13,356 nt of DNA from Nitrospirota bacterium (GTDB taxonomy: Bacteria > Nitrospirota > JAOUDF01). Of this stretch, positions 1 through 9,096 are shown piece after piece. The stretch covers positions 1 to 13,356 of the forward strand of contig JAOUDF010000053.1 in the NCBI GenBank assembly GCA_029859385.1. The letters run 5' to 3'. Position numbers and translations under genes: made by a program. Positions within the stretch are counted from its first letter, which is position 1. Each line of letters starts with the position of its first letter. Under the pieces are notes generated by a model that worked only from the letters and a program-made list of their open reading frames with translations, did no database searches and was not told the DNA's origin.

Positions 1-832
1 AACTGAACGCGGTGAACGGCTCCTCCATGACCGAGACATCCTCAATGAGCATAGGTTTTGCCTCCTGCGCCACCTTTCCCGCGACCCCTTCGCCCAGACG
101 GAGGTCCATCTGGCCTGCCTTCTCCAGCTCCATACCGTAGGATGCCCGCACCCGGAGCATGCCGGTTTCGTTTTCAAGAATTCTCAGCACACAGGCCCGT
201 GCGCCCAACACATCGACACTATATCGGGCGATAAGCTTCAACAACGTTGCAAGGTCAAGGGTCGAGGTCAACGCCCTGCCGATGTCATACAGCGCCGTGA
301 GCCTGTGCGCCCGCTGCCGAGCATTGAGGTAAAGCTGGGCGTTGCGGATTATTCCACCGAGATCGTTCGCTATGGTGGTAAAGAGCGTGATCTCGTCCTC
401 GGTATATTTGTGCGCCTCCCTGGTCTGTACGTTGAGGACGCCGAGACACTGCCCCCTGTCGATAATGGGGACGGAGAGTATTGAACGGAACTGCTCTTCC
501 CAGCTGTCCTCAAAATACTTGAAGCGAGGGTCGCCGGCCGCATCTTCAAGGGTCACCGGTTTCTGTTCCCGGGCAACCCAGCCCGTAATCCCCTCACCCA
601 TGGGAAGACGCGCCTTGTCGATAATTTCGGGATTCAACCCCACCGTCGCCTTCAGACAGATCGATCGACGATCCCTCCTTACGAGAAAGATGGAACAGAC
701 ATCCTGCCCCGTCTTCGGCGCGAGGAACTGGACGATCTCCTGGAGCTTCTCCTTGAGCTCGAGGGCCGAGTTGGTGATCCTGCTCACCTCGTTGAGGATC
801 TCCAGTTCTATCTTCTGCGTGCTGGGAGTCAC
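1..832 (-). CDS. Tandem GAF-domain signalling protein (C-terminus beyond the window)
   Basis: The frame reads from a GTG at 832-830 to the window edge: 277 codons with no stop. The first 20 or so residues are helical. A first GAF domain (about residues 20-165) shows the motif GEGITGWVA, a DAAGDPRFKYF segment and the strand pair SILSVPI/LGVLNVQ. This pattern closely resembles the N-terminal GAF of PtsP-type proteins. A linker with LTALYDIGRALTS leads into a second GAF (about 185 onward, GEGVAGKVA), which is cut at the edge. GAF domains bind small ligands or act as protein interaction modules. Two in series usually precede a histidine kinase, diguanylate cyclase or similar output domain, but none is visible here. 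The GTG lies inside the glgA stop (GTGA overlap), with an AGG eight bases upstream inside glgA, so translational coupling is likely. The GAF call is firm; the output function is unknown. PtsP itself is less likely because it carries a single GAF. Confidence 0.85.
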   Translation of the reverse strand, partial: MTPSTQKIELEILNEVSRITNSALELKEKLQEIVQFLAPKTGQDVCSIFLVRRDRRSICLKATVGLNPEIIDKARLPMGEGITGWVAREQKPVTLEDAAGDPRFKYFEDSWEEQFRSILSVPIIDRGQCLGVLNVQTREAHKYTEDEITLFTTIANDLGGIIRNAQLYLNARQRAHRLTALYDIGRALTSTLDLATLLKLIARYSVDVLGARACVLRILENETGMLRVRASYGMELEKAGQMDLRLGEGVAGKVAQEAKPMLIEDVSVMEEPFTAFS

Positions 833-2280
833 TTCGCGGTCCTCATCCTGACGGCCTTTTCATAAAGCTTAAGATATTGTTCGGCGGAGCTGTCCCACGA
901 GAAGTCGCATGCCATCGCATTCTTTACAAGGCGCGTCCATGCCGGACGGTTTTGGTAGGTCTTTACCGCCTTCTGTATGGCCTTGGCGAAGCTTTCCACG
1001 GTCAATTCCCGGAAGGTAAAACCGTTACCCTTCCCTGATGTCGCGCTGAACTCGCTCACCGTATCGGCAAGGCCACCGGTGCGGTGCACTACCGGTATCG
1101 TACCGTAGCGCAGGCTTATGAGCTGGCCTATGCCGCAGGGTTCGTAACGCGATGGCATCAGAAACATGTCCGCCCCCGCATAGACTCGCCTCGCAAGGCC
1201 TGCATCGAAACCGACATGCACCGCCACCCGGCCGGGATGCCGGTTGGCCACATCCACAAGAAGCCGCTGCAGATGCTCTTCACCACTCCCCAGCACCACA
1301 AACTGGCAATCGGTATCCCCGAGCCGCTCAATGACTTCGGCCAGCAGGTCGACCCCCTTTTGGCCCGCCAGTCTTCCGACAAAGGCGAGCAGAGGCGCCG
1401 ACGTATCGGCAAGCCCCATCTCTTCGCGAAGGGCCTTCCTGTTCTTATCCTTCCCCTTGAGGCTCCTGGCGCTGAAAGATGACGCGATCTCCCGGTCCGT
1501 CCCGGGGTCCCACTCCTGCGCATCAATGCCGTTGACGATGCCGAACAGTTCCTTTTTCCGGATACGGAGCACGCCGTCGAGGCCCCAGCCATGCTCCGGC
1601 GTCTGAACCTCTTTACTATAGGTCTTGCTCACCGTGGTGAGGATATCCGCGAAGACGAGGCCGGCCTTGAGAAAGTTGATCTTTCCGTAAAACTCCAGAA
1701 ATTCAGGCGTAAAGAGGTCCCACGAGAGACCGGTCATGGGAAGGTCGAGATGCCAGAATACCCCCTGATAGGCCAGATTGTGCACCGTAAGGACCGATGC
1801 GGTTTTCCCGAAGAAAGGATCGGCATTGTAGAGGGTCTTCAGGTATGCGGGGACAAGGGCAGCCTGCCAGTCATTGCAGTGGATGACGTCGGGATGAAAC
1901 CCCAGGACGTTGGCCGCCTCGATGACGCCGCGGCTGAAGAAGACGAAGCGTTCCGCGTTGTCGGGGTAGTCGCCGTGGGAAGTACCGTAGAGCTCCGGAC
2001 GGTCAAAGTAACGGTCTTTTTTAATGAAGTAGACAGGCAGGTCGCCCAGCCGCCCCTCGAATATCTCCGCCTCGACCTGCCGTTCCCCCACGGGGACGAA
2101 AAATCCGGCCACCCTGCGCAGGTTGAATTTCCCTTCATCAATGCATTGATGAAGAGGGATGATAAGCCGTACATCATGCCCCATCTCACGGATAAACTTC
2201 GGCAGTGTTCCCGAAACATCGGCGAGTCCGCCCGTCTTGGCGAAGGGCGCCGCTTCAGAAGAGGCAAACAGAATCTTCAT
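829..2280 (-). CDS. glgA: Glycogen synthase (ADP-glucose type, GT5)
   Basis: Transfers glucose from ADP-glucose to the growing alpha-1,4-glucan in the cytoplasm. The protein has 483 residues, usual for bacterial GlgA. The N-terminal KTGGLADV motif (residues 15-22) that binds ADP-glucose is intact, as are HCNDWQ (135-140), the TVHNLAYQG segment (165-173), VGRLAGQKG (301-309), SRYEPCGIGQ (377-386) with the catalytic-region glutamate, and RTGGLADTV (400-408). The ATG at 2280 is chosen because the family starts with MKILF-type sequence and GGAG sits six bases upstream. An in-frame extension to 2406 would run into galT and does not look like GlgA. The gene follows galT by 50 bp and overlaps the GAF-protein gene by four bases. 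No glgC, glgB or glgP is in the window, so ADP-glucose supply must be encoded elsewhere. Identity is very secure. Confidence 0.97.
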   Translation of the reverse strand: MKILFASSEAAPFAKTGGLADVSGTLPKFIREMGHDVRLIIPLHQCIDEGKFNLRRVAGFFVPVGERQVEAEIFEGRLGDLPVYFIKKDRYFDRPELYGTSHGDYPDNAERFVFFSRGVIEAANVLGFHPDVIHCNDWQAALVPAYLKTLYNADPFFGKTASVLTVHNLAYQGVFWHLDLPMTGLSWDLFTPEFLEFYGKINFLKAGLVFADILTTVSKTYSKEVQTPEHGWGLDGVLRIRKKELFGIVNGIDAQEWDPGTDREIASSFSARSLKGKDKNRKALREEMGLADTSAPLLAFVGRLAGQKGVDLLAEVIERLGDTDCQFVVLGSGEEHLQRLLVDVANRHPGRVAVHVGFDAGLARRVYAGADMFLMPSRYEPCGIGQLISLRYGTIPVVHRTGGLADTVSEFSATSGKGNGFTFRELTVESFAKAIQKAVKTYQNRPAWTRLVKNAMACDFSWDSSAEQYLKLYEKAVRMRTAK

Positions 2281-2311
2281 CTTGGACTCCGTTGTGGGTG
2301 AAGAACCAGAG

Positions 2312-2331
2312 GCATGGGAGAAGCCCCATGC
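2312..2331 (-). repeat. Perfect hairpin in the galT-glgA gap
   Basis: Perfect 7-bp arms (GCATGGG at 2312-2318, CCCATGC at 2325-2331) flank a 6-base loop. The right-hand arm shares one base with the galT stop codon. No T-run follows on the minus strand, so it is a poor intrinsic terminator. It could protect the galT message end or modulate glgA expression. The structure is seen directly; the role is inferred. Confidence 0.45.
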
Positions 2332-3329
2332 TAGATTTTCGCTTCCCTCATGAACTTGGCCGCCTCCTCGGGAGGCGTCGGGTTGATATAAAAGCCCGAG
2401 CCCCATTCAAAGCCCGCTACCCGTGTGAGTTTCGGCATGATTTCGATGTGCCAGTGATAGTATTCCCTGTCGACACCGCGGAAGGGGGCCGTATGGAGAA
2501 CCATGTTGTACGGCGGGGAGTTGAGGGTCTTGTCCATCTTGCGGATGACCGTCTGGAAGATCTTGGTGAGGTTGTTCATCTCCTGGGCCTCGGTCTCCTC
2601 GAAGTGGGCGCTATGATGCTTCGGCATGATCCAGGTCTCGAAGGGGAACCGGGGGGCAAAGGGGGCGAAGGAGACGAAGTCGGCATTCTCGGCGATTATG
2701 CGCGCGCCGCTGCTTATTTCCTGACGAGCGATGTCGCAATAGACGCAGCGCTCCTTGTAGTGGTAGTAGAGCTTGGCGCCGTCGATCTCCTCTTTTACGC
2801 GCTTCGGCACGATGGGAAGCGCAATCAACTGGGAGTGGCTGTGCTCAAGGGTGGCCCCCGCCTCTATCCCTTCGTTCTTGAACAACAGGGCATAGATAAA
2901 TCGGGGGTCCTTCCGGAGGTCTTCCATCCTCTGCTTGCAGGCCCAGAAGAGGTCTTCGACCCTCTTTTCCGGCATGGAGGAGAGGACTTCCTTGTGGTTG
3001 GGGGTCTCGATGATCACCTCATGAGCCCCGATGCCGCTCATCTTGTCGAACATCCCCTCGCCGGCCTTGTTCAGGTCGCCTTCGATCATAAGCGCCGGGA
3101 ACTTGTTGGGCACAACCCTGAGGGTCCACCCGGGGGCGTTGGGAGCGGCACCGTTTCCCCGGTAGGCCATGATCTCCTGCGGTGTTACATGCTCGTTACC
3201 CTCGCAGAAGGGGCAGAAACCGCCCTTTCTCGCAGTCCTCTGGTCGGTAAAGTCCGTGGGGCGCTTTCCCCGCTCACTCGATATGATAACCCATCGGCCA
3301 ACGACGGGATCTTTTCTCAATTCAGACAT
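2331..3329 (-). CDS. galT: Galactose-1-phosphate uridylyltransferase family protein (HIT superfamily)
   Basis: A 332-residue cytoplasmic protein of the GalT family. GalT exchanges UMP between UDP-glucose and galactose-1-phosphate through a uridylyl-histidine intermediate. Visible are two CxxC pairs at 39-42 (CPFC) and 195-198 (CVYC), typical metal-binding cysteines, and the active-site triad HSHSQ at 163-167, with His165 as expected nucleophile. The second histidine pair is HWHIE at 292-296, and the C-terminal tail is GFYINPTPPEEAA. In E. coli GalT the triad is HPH; serine replaces the proline here, as far as I know a common variant in GalT of thermophiles and deltaproteobacteria. AGGAG lies seven bases before the ATG. 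galT leads the galT-glgA-GAF unit, so it may feed glucose-1-phosphate into glycogen metabolism. A related nucleotide-sugar phosphorylase or transferase activity cannot be excluded from sequence alone. Confidence 0.93.
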   Translation of the reverse strand: MSELRKDPVVGRWVIISSERGKRPTDFTDQRTARKGGFCPFCEGNEHVTPQEIMAYRGNGAAPNAPGWTLRVVPNKFPALMIEGDLNKAGEGMFDKMSGIGAHEVIIETPNHKEVLSSMPEKRVEDLFWACKQRMEDLRKDPRFIYALLFKNEGIEAGATLEHSHSQLIALPIVPKRVKEEIDGAKLYYHYKERCVYCDIARQEISSGARIIAENADFVSFAPFAPRFPFETWIMPKHHSAHFEETEAQEMNNLTKIFQTVIRKMDKTLNSPPYNMVLHTAPFRGVDREYYHWHIEIMPKLTRVAGFEWGSGFYINPTPPEEAAKFMREAKI

Positions 3330-3415
3330 AGATATCTCCTGCTAAAGTAGAAACAACCCTCTTTTTATCGGCCACCTATGTTGAAATCTTAGCCTGCAGC
3401 ATCAACAATTCTTCC

Positions 3416-3444
3416 ACTATAGCACGGGCATCGAGCAACGTCGA
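3416..3444 (-). promoter_or_regulatory. Putative sigma-70-type promoter for galT-glgA
   Basis: On the minus strand an extended -10, TGCTATAGT (-10 hexamer at 3416-3421), lies 17 bases from a -35-like TCGACG (3439-3444, four of six matches). Transcription would start near 3409 and leave a leader of about 80 bases before galT. It sits in the 124-bp proS-galT gap, the largest gap between minus-strand genes in the window. No intrinsic terminator is visible for proS, so read-through is also possible. This is a motif match only. Confidence 0.4.
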
Positions 3445-3453
3445 CAGAGTAGA

Positions 3454-5169
<1,716 letters not shown>

Positions 5170-5217
5170 GAAGGTCCTTTCAAGTTGGGCTGTTCACGTC
5201 AGTAATGATTGAATACT

Positions 5218-5616
5218 TTAAAGATTAATTGATTTCCAGTTTTTGATGGAATCGATATCAACTTCTACTTCGCTGATTATTCCTTTGCCGAAGTAATGTT
5301 TCCGATATATCAGAATATTTTTTGAAAACACAAAATCGCAGGCAAAACCTTTATTAATGGGATTGAATTCTGACAGATTGCTATTCGCCATATCAAACAA
5401 CACCACTCTGGTAATAGGACCCTCCTTTGAACTCGTTGAGAGCCATTCTTCAGCAGCGAGATACCTCGAATTATCTGACCACGTTACTCTGTCTCCAAAA
5501 ATTCTATCCTTAATTTTCGTACCATCAACTATAAGCGAGTAATAGGCAGGGCCAAACGGAATCTCACCGGCATAATCTAAATCAGCAGTATGGATCCCAT
5601 CTGGTGATGTGCTCAT
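5218..5616 (-). CDS. Small A+T-rich gene of unknown function, propeller-like repeats
   Basis: I do not recognise this 132-residue product. It has no signal peptide or membrane segment, so it should be cytoplasmic. It contains SPDG near the N-terminus (residues 4-7), a run ending SLIVDG (27-32), then TWSDNSRYLAAEEW (45-58) and VVLFD. Such SPDG/WSDxSRYLA phrases are typical of WD40/TolB-type propeller blades, but 132 residues would make only two or three blades. Short stand-alone proteins of this look sometimes occur beside toxin genes; no toxin is visible here. An AAGGT ribosome site lies about eight bases before the ATG. The gene starts 26 bp after ispG and ends 48 bp before proS, so it is probably co-transcribed. 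Base composition is strikingly different: 159 G/C of 420 bases at 5221-5640 (38 %), against about 65 % at the adjoining end of ispG. That suggests horizontal acquisition. Confidence 0.7.
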   Translation of the reverse strand: MSTSPDGIHTADLDYAGEIPFGPAYYSLIVDGTKIKDRIFGDRVTWSDNSRYLAAEEWLSTSSKEGPITRVVLFDMANSNLSEFNPINKGFACDFVFSKNILIYRKHYFGKGIISEVEVDIDSIKNWKSINL

Positions 5617-5642
5617 CTCATTTACCTTTTGATTAATAAATC

Positions 5643-6734
5643 CTAGCTTACAGAGCTTTCTCTCTCCCCCATCTCCGCCGCCAGCGCCTCCACCTCGGCC
5701 ACCAGCGCATCGGCCAGCTCTTCTTCCTTAACCTTCCGCACAACCTGTCCCTTGCGGAAGAGGAGCCCCACTCCCTTGCCACCGGCGATGCCGACATCGG
5801 CCTCCTTGGCCTCCCCGATGCCGTTGACCACGCAGCCGAGTACCGACACGTTGAGCGGCGTCTTGATGTGGGCCAGCCGCTGTTCCACCTCCTGCGCCAG
5901 CTTGATGAGGTCGATCTGCATCCGTCCGCAGGTGGGGCAGGAGATGACATTGACGCCCTTGTAGCGCAGCTGAAGCGCCTTGAGCAGCTCAAACCCGACC
6001 TTTACCTCTTCCACCGGGTCGGCGGTGAGGGAGATGCGCAGGGTATCGCCGATGCCGTCGGCCAGCAGGATGCCCAGCCCGACCGACGACTTTATGGTGC
6101 CGGTGAGCAGGGTCCCCGCCTCGGTCACCCCGAGGTGAAGCGGGTAGTCAACCCTTTGCGAGAGCAGCTGGTAGGCCTCGATGGTGCGCGGCACGTCGGA
6201 GGCCTTGACCGATACCTTTATGTCGAAGAAGTCCATCTCTTCGAGGATGCGGATATGCCGCATGGCGCTTTCCACCATGGCCTCGGAGGTCGGCCAACCA
6301 TGCTTCTCCAGCAGATCTTCCTCCAGCGACCCGGCGTTAACGCCGATGCGAATCGGCACCTGCCGCTCCTTCGCCGCCGTAACGACCTGCCGTATGCGGC
6401 TTTCGTCGCCGATGTTGCCGGGGTTGAGCCGCAGGCCGTCGACGCCCTGCTTCAGCGCCTCCAGGGCGAGCACATGGTTGAAGTGGATGTCGGCGATGAG
6501 GGGGATGGTGATGGCGGCCTTTATGCGCCCCAGCGCCTCGGCCGCCTCCATGTCGGGCACGGCCACGCGGACGATCTCGCAGCCCGCCTCTTCCAGCGCC
6601 TTTATCTGCGCCACGGTGGCGGCAACGTCGCGGGTGTCGGTGTTGGTCATCGACTGCACGGAGATGGGGGCGTCGCCGCCTACCTTCACGTTGCCGACGC
6701 TGACCTGACGGGTGGGTTTTCGAATGATCTTCAT
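5643..6734 (-). CDS. ispG: 4-hydroxy-3-methylbut-2-enyl diphosphate synthase (IspG/GcpE)
   Basis: Catalyses the penultimate step of the non-mevalonate (MEP) pathway, reducing MEcPP to HMBPP with a [4Fe-4S] cluster. The protein has 363 residues, as in the short bacterial form. The TIM-barrel part shows VQSMTNTDTRD (26-36), ADIHFN (81-86) and LRLNPGNIG (101-109). The cluster ligands are all present: Cys266 and Cys269 (CPTC), Cys301 and Glu308 (GCVVNGIGEA). These sit at a constant offset of four from E. coli Cys270, Cys273, Cys305 and Glu312. The ATG at 6734 gives the family's MKIIRKPTRQV start; an in-frame upstream ATG at 6791 would overlap rseP. No clear ribosome site precedes it, and only 13 bp separate it from the rseP stop, so translational coupling is likely. 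The last ten residues (ERESSVS end) are variable. Confidence 0.97.
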   Translation of the reverse strand: MKIIRKPTRQVSVGNVKVGGDAPISVQSMTNTDTRDVAATVAQIKALEEAGCEIVRVAVPDMEAAEALGRIKAAITIPLIADIHFNHVLALEALKQGVDGLRLNPGNIGDESRIRQVVTAAKERQVPIRIGVNAGSLEEDLLEKHGWPTSEAMVESAMRHIRILEEMDFFDIKVSVKASDVPRTIEAYQLLSQRVDYPLHLGVTEAGTLLTGTIKSSVGLGILLADGIGDTLRISLTADPVEEVKVGFELLKALQLRYKGVNVISCPTCGRMQIDLIKLAQEVEQRLAHIKTPLNVSVLGCVVNGIGEAKEADVGIAGGKGVGLLFRKGQVVRKVKEEELADALVAEVEALAAEMGERESSVS

Positions 6735-6747
6735 GGCGATATTTTTG

Positions 6748-7827
6748 TTATCGCTGCGTAAACAACCGCATGATGTCGTTGTAGAAGGCAAAGACCATAA
6801 GCGCCAGCAGCAATACCAGCCCTATCTGCTGGGCGATCTCGCGATGCTTTATGTCAAGCGGCTTCCCGATGAGGGCCTCTATCATGAAGAAGAAGAGGTG
6901 GCCTCCGTCGAGCACGGGGATGGGGAGCAGGTTCAGTATCCCCAGGTTGACGCTGATGACGGCCATGAACATGATGAGCGGCAGCACTCCTTCCTTGGCC
7001 TGGGCCCCGGCCTGCTGGGCGATGAGCACCGGACCGCCGATGTTCTTGGCTGATACCTCGGCGGTGACCAGCTTCTTGACGCTCTCCACGATGACGCCGC
7101 ACCACTCCCAGACCGCCTGTACACCAATGATGGGAGACATGAGGACATTGTCGGCCTTCAGTACGGCGCCGACGAGGGCCTGGCTGCTGACCCCTATCTG
7201 CCCGATCGGCTCCTTGTCGTCGGGCTTCGCCTTCGGGGTGACGTCGGTTTCGACCATCTTTCCGTCCCGCTCGATGACGAAGTGGAGCTTCTTGTCGGGG
7301 CTCTTGCGGACGATCTTCGTCATCTCGTCCCAGGTATCGACATTGACACCGTCGATGGAGCGTACCCGATCACCGCCCTTTATTCCCGCCTCTTCGGCCG
7401 GAGATCCTTCGAGAACGGTGTTGATGTTGGGCAGCGCCGAGTCGACGCGGGGGATGGGGATGGCGAGGCCGATGGCCAGGATTATGGTGAAGATCAGCCA
7501 GGCCAGCAGGAAGTTGGCAAAGGGGCCGGCAAAGACAATGGCCGTCCTTTTACCCACCGACTTATGGTTGAAGGCCTTGGCGCGGTCCTCTTCGGACAGC
7601 TCCTCCGACGGGTCGTCGCCCACCATCTTGACATACCCGCCCAGCGGGAAGGCCGATATGAGGTATTCGGTTTCGCCCCGCTTTATACCGAAAAGCTTGG
7701 GGCCGAAGCCCAGCGAGAACTTGAGCACACCGACCCCCGACTTCTTGGCGACGAGGAAATGCCCCAGTTCATGGACAAAGATCAGTACTCCCAGCACAAT
7801 GATGAATGATACAAGACTTGTTAACAC
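6748..7827 (-). CDS. rseP: RseP-type site-2 intramembrane zinc protease
   Basis: Inner-membrane metalloprotease that cuts transmembrane anti-sigma factors and signal-peptide remnants. The 359-residue protein begins with a membrane helix carrying the zinc motif HELGH (19-23). A second hydrophobic segment (about 97-122) follows. A single PDZ domain (about 130-195, with GSPAEEAGIKGGDRV) comes next, then GPVLIA (265-270). Two further helices close the protein, with the third metal ligand in LLPIPVLDGGH (300-310, Asp307). E. coli RseP is about 450 residues with two PDZ domains; single-PDZ forms are common outside enterobacteria. The start is a GTG at 7827 with GGGAG five bases upstream. It sits between dxr and ispG, a position often seen in proteobacteria. 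A 108-bp gap with a large palindrome separates it from dxr. No anti-sigma or sigma gene is in the window. Confidence 0.95.
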   Translation of the reverse strand: MLTSLVSFIIVLGVLIFVHELGHFLVAKKSGVGVLKFSLGFGPKLFGIKRGETEYLISAFPLGGYVKMVGDDPSEELSEEDRAKAFNHKSVGKRTAIVFAGPFANFLLAWLIFTIILAIGLAIPIPRVDSALPNINTVLEGSPAEEAGIKGGDRVRSIDGVNVDTWDEMTKIVRKSPDKKLHFVIERDGKMVETDVTPKAKPDDKEPIGQIGVSSQALVGAVLKADNVLMSPIIGVQAVWEWCGVIVESVKKLVTAEVSAKNIGGPVLIAQQAGAQAKEGVLPLIMFMAVISVNLGILNLLPIPVLDGGHLFFFMIEALIGKPLDIKHREIAQQIGLVLLLALMVFAFYNDIMRLFTQR

Positions 7828-7865
7828 GGTTTCTCCCGAAAAATAGTTGAATGCTGATCATGAAG

Positions 7866-7936
7866 GGGCACCGGGCTATTGGACTGATCCGACTGATCGG
7901 TCGGATTGGACTGATCGGACCAATAGCCCGGCGCCC
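7866..7936. repeat. Large palindrome with 9-bp periodic core between dxr and rseP
   Basis: Perfect 12-bp arms occupy 7871-7882 (CCGGGCTATTGG) and 7920-7931 (CCAATAGCCCGG). After one mismatch the pairing extends four more base pairs outward (7866-7869 with 7933-7936), reaching the dxr stop codon. The core has a 9-bp period: GGACTGATC (7881), CGACTGATC (7890), the diverged GGTCGGATT (7899) and GGACTGATC again (7908). An inner hairpin (ATCCGAC/GTCGGAT at 7887-7893 and 7900-7906) sits at its centre. No T-run follows in the transcription direction. It looks like a REP- or MITE-like intergenic palindrome rather than a terminator. In the mRNA it would fold into a long stem between dxr and rseP. Confidence 0.7.
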
Positions 7937-9096
7937 TACAACTGCAATTGCCTATTTGCCTCTTCCCTTGCCCAGCGGTCGGCATTAAGGACGCCCTCGA
8001 TGCTGTCCGCCGCGGTGTTGCGGTGATGGTCCATGGTCGCCCGGATGACGCGCGGAATGTCCATGAACCCGGCCCGACCGTCGAGGAATGCCTGCACCGC
8101 CACCTCGTTGGCGGCGTTGAGTACGGCGGGCATGGTGCCGCCTTCCCTGAGGCTGTCGTACGCATAGCGCAGACAGGGGAAGCGGTCGAGGTCGGGCTCC
8201 CTGAAGGTGAGGGAACCGATCTTCACCAGGTCGAGGCCGATGCCGGTCTCCTCAAGCCGTTTGGGATAGCCCAGGGCGTAGGAGATAGGGCCTTTCATGT
8301 CGGGCACCCCCATCTGGGCGATCACCGAGCCGTCGCAATATTCTACCATGGAATGGATGATGCTCTGCGGATGAATCACCACGTCTATCCGCTCCGACGG
8401 CACATCGAAGAGCCAGTGGGCCTCGATCACCTCCAGCCCCTTGTTCATGAGGGTGGCCGAATCGATGGTAATCTTCTTCCCCATGCTCCAGTTGGGGTGA
8501 CGCAGCGCTTGGGCCGCAGTCACCTCCCTGAGTCCGGCTTCGGAGGTATCGAGAAACGGGCCGCCCGATGCCGTGATGATGAGGCGTCGTATGTCCTCCC
8601 GCCGCTGGCCGTGCATCGACTGGAAGATGGCGCTGTGTTCACTGTCGACGGGGAAGAGCTCCACGCACCGCTCCCGGACCTCCCGCATGACGATCTCCCC
8701 GGCCATCACCAGGGTCTCCTTGTTGGCGAGGGCGACCTTCTTCCCCGCCCGGATGGCCGCCATGGTCGGCACAAGCCCCGCCGCGCCGACGATGGCGGAG
8801 ATGACCATATCGGTCTCTGACATTTCCGCCACCGCAATAAGTCCCTCGATGCCGGAGCGTATCTCCACGTTCAAGCCGTTTAGTCTTGTCCGTAGCGATG
8901 CGGCGGCTGATGCGTCGGTCAGCGAGACCAGCTTCGGCCTGAACTTTCTTATCTGCTCCTCGAGACCGTCGGCGTTGCGACCGGCGGCCAGGGCGACCAC
9001 TTCAAACCTGTCGGGATAACGGCCTGCCACCTCGAGGGTGGAGACGCCGATGGAGCCCGTGGAGCCGAGAATGGAGAGCTTTCTGACTGTATCCAT
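7936..9096 (-). CDS. dxr: 1-deoxy-D-xylulose-5-phosphate reductoisomerase
   Basis: Converts DXP to MEP with NADPH and a divalent metal, the committed step of the non-mevalonate isoprenoid pathway and the target of fosmidomycin. The protein has 386 residues, normal for the family. Visible are the NADPH-binding GSTGSIG (11-17), the ANKETLVMAG segment (124-133), and metal ligands Asp151 and Glu153 in VDSEHSAIFQ with Glu222 in NKGLE. Also present are ITASGGPF (174-181), HPNWSMG (200-206) and HPQSIIHSMVEY (242-253). The ATG at 9096 overlaps the cdsA stop by one base (TGATG), implying coupled translation. ispG, another enzyme of the same pathway, lies two genes downstream. Identity is secure. Confidence 0.98.
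   Translation of the reverse strand: MDTVRKLSILGSTGSIGVSTLEVAGRYPDRFEVVALAAGRNADGLEEQIRKFRPKLVSLTDASAAASLRTRLNGLNVEIRSGIEGLIAVAEMSETDMVISAIVGAAGLVPTMAAIRAGKKVALANKETLVMAGEIVMREVRERCVELFPVDSEHSAIFQSMHGQRREDIRRLIITASGGPFLDTSEAGLREVTAAQALRHPNWSMGKKITIDSATLMNKGLEVIEAHWLFDVPSERIDVVIHPQSIIHSMVEYCDGSVIAQMGVPDMKGPISYALGYPKRLEETGIGLDLVKIGSLTFREPDLDRFPCLRYAYDSLREGGTMPAVLNAANEVAVQAFLDGRAGFMDIPRVIRATMDHHRNTAADSIEGVLNADRWAREEANRQLQL

Noticed and set aside
2281..2406. 42-residue N-terminal extension of GlgA
   Set aside because: It would overlap galT and lacks similarity to the GlgA start. The MKILF start at 2280 has a good ribosome site.
2205..3350. Plus-strand open frame of 381 codons across galT and the start of glgA
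   Set aside because: It spans two real genes and their gap in antisense and has no motif.
6735..6791. 19-residue N-terminal extension of IspG
   Set aside because: It would overlap the rseP 3' end and does not match the family start. ATG at 6734 gives normal length.
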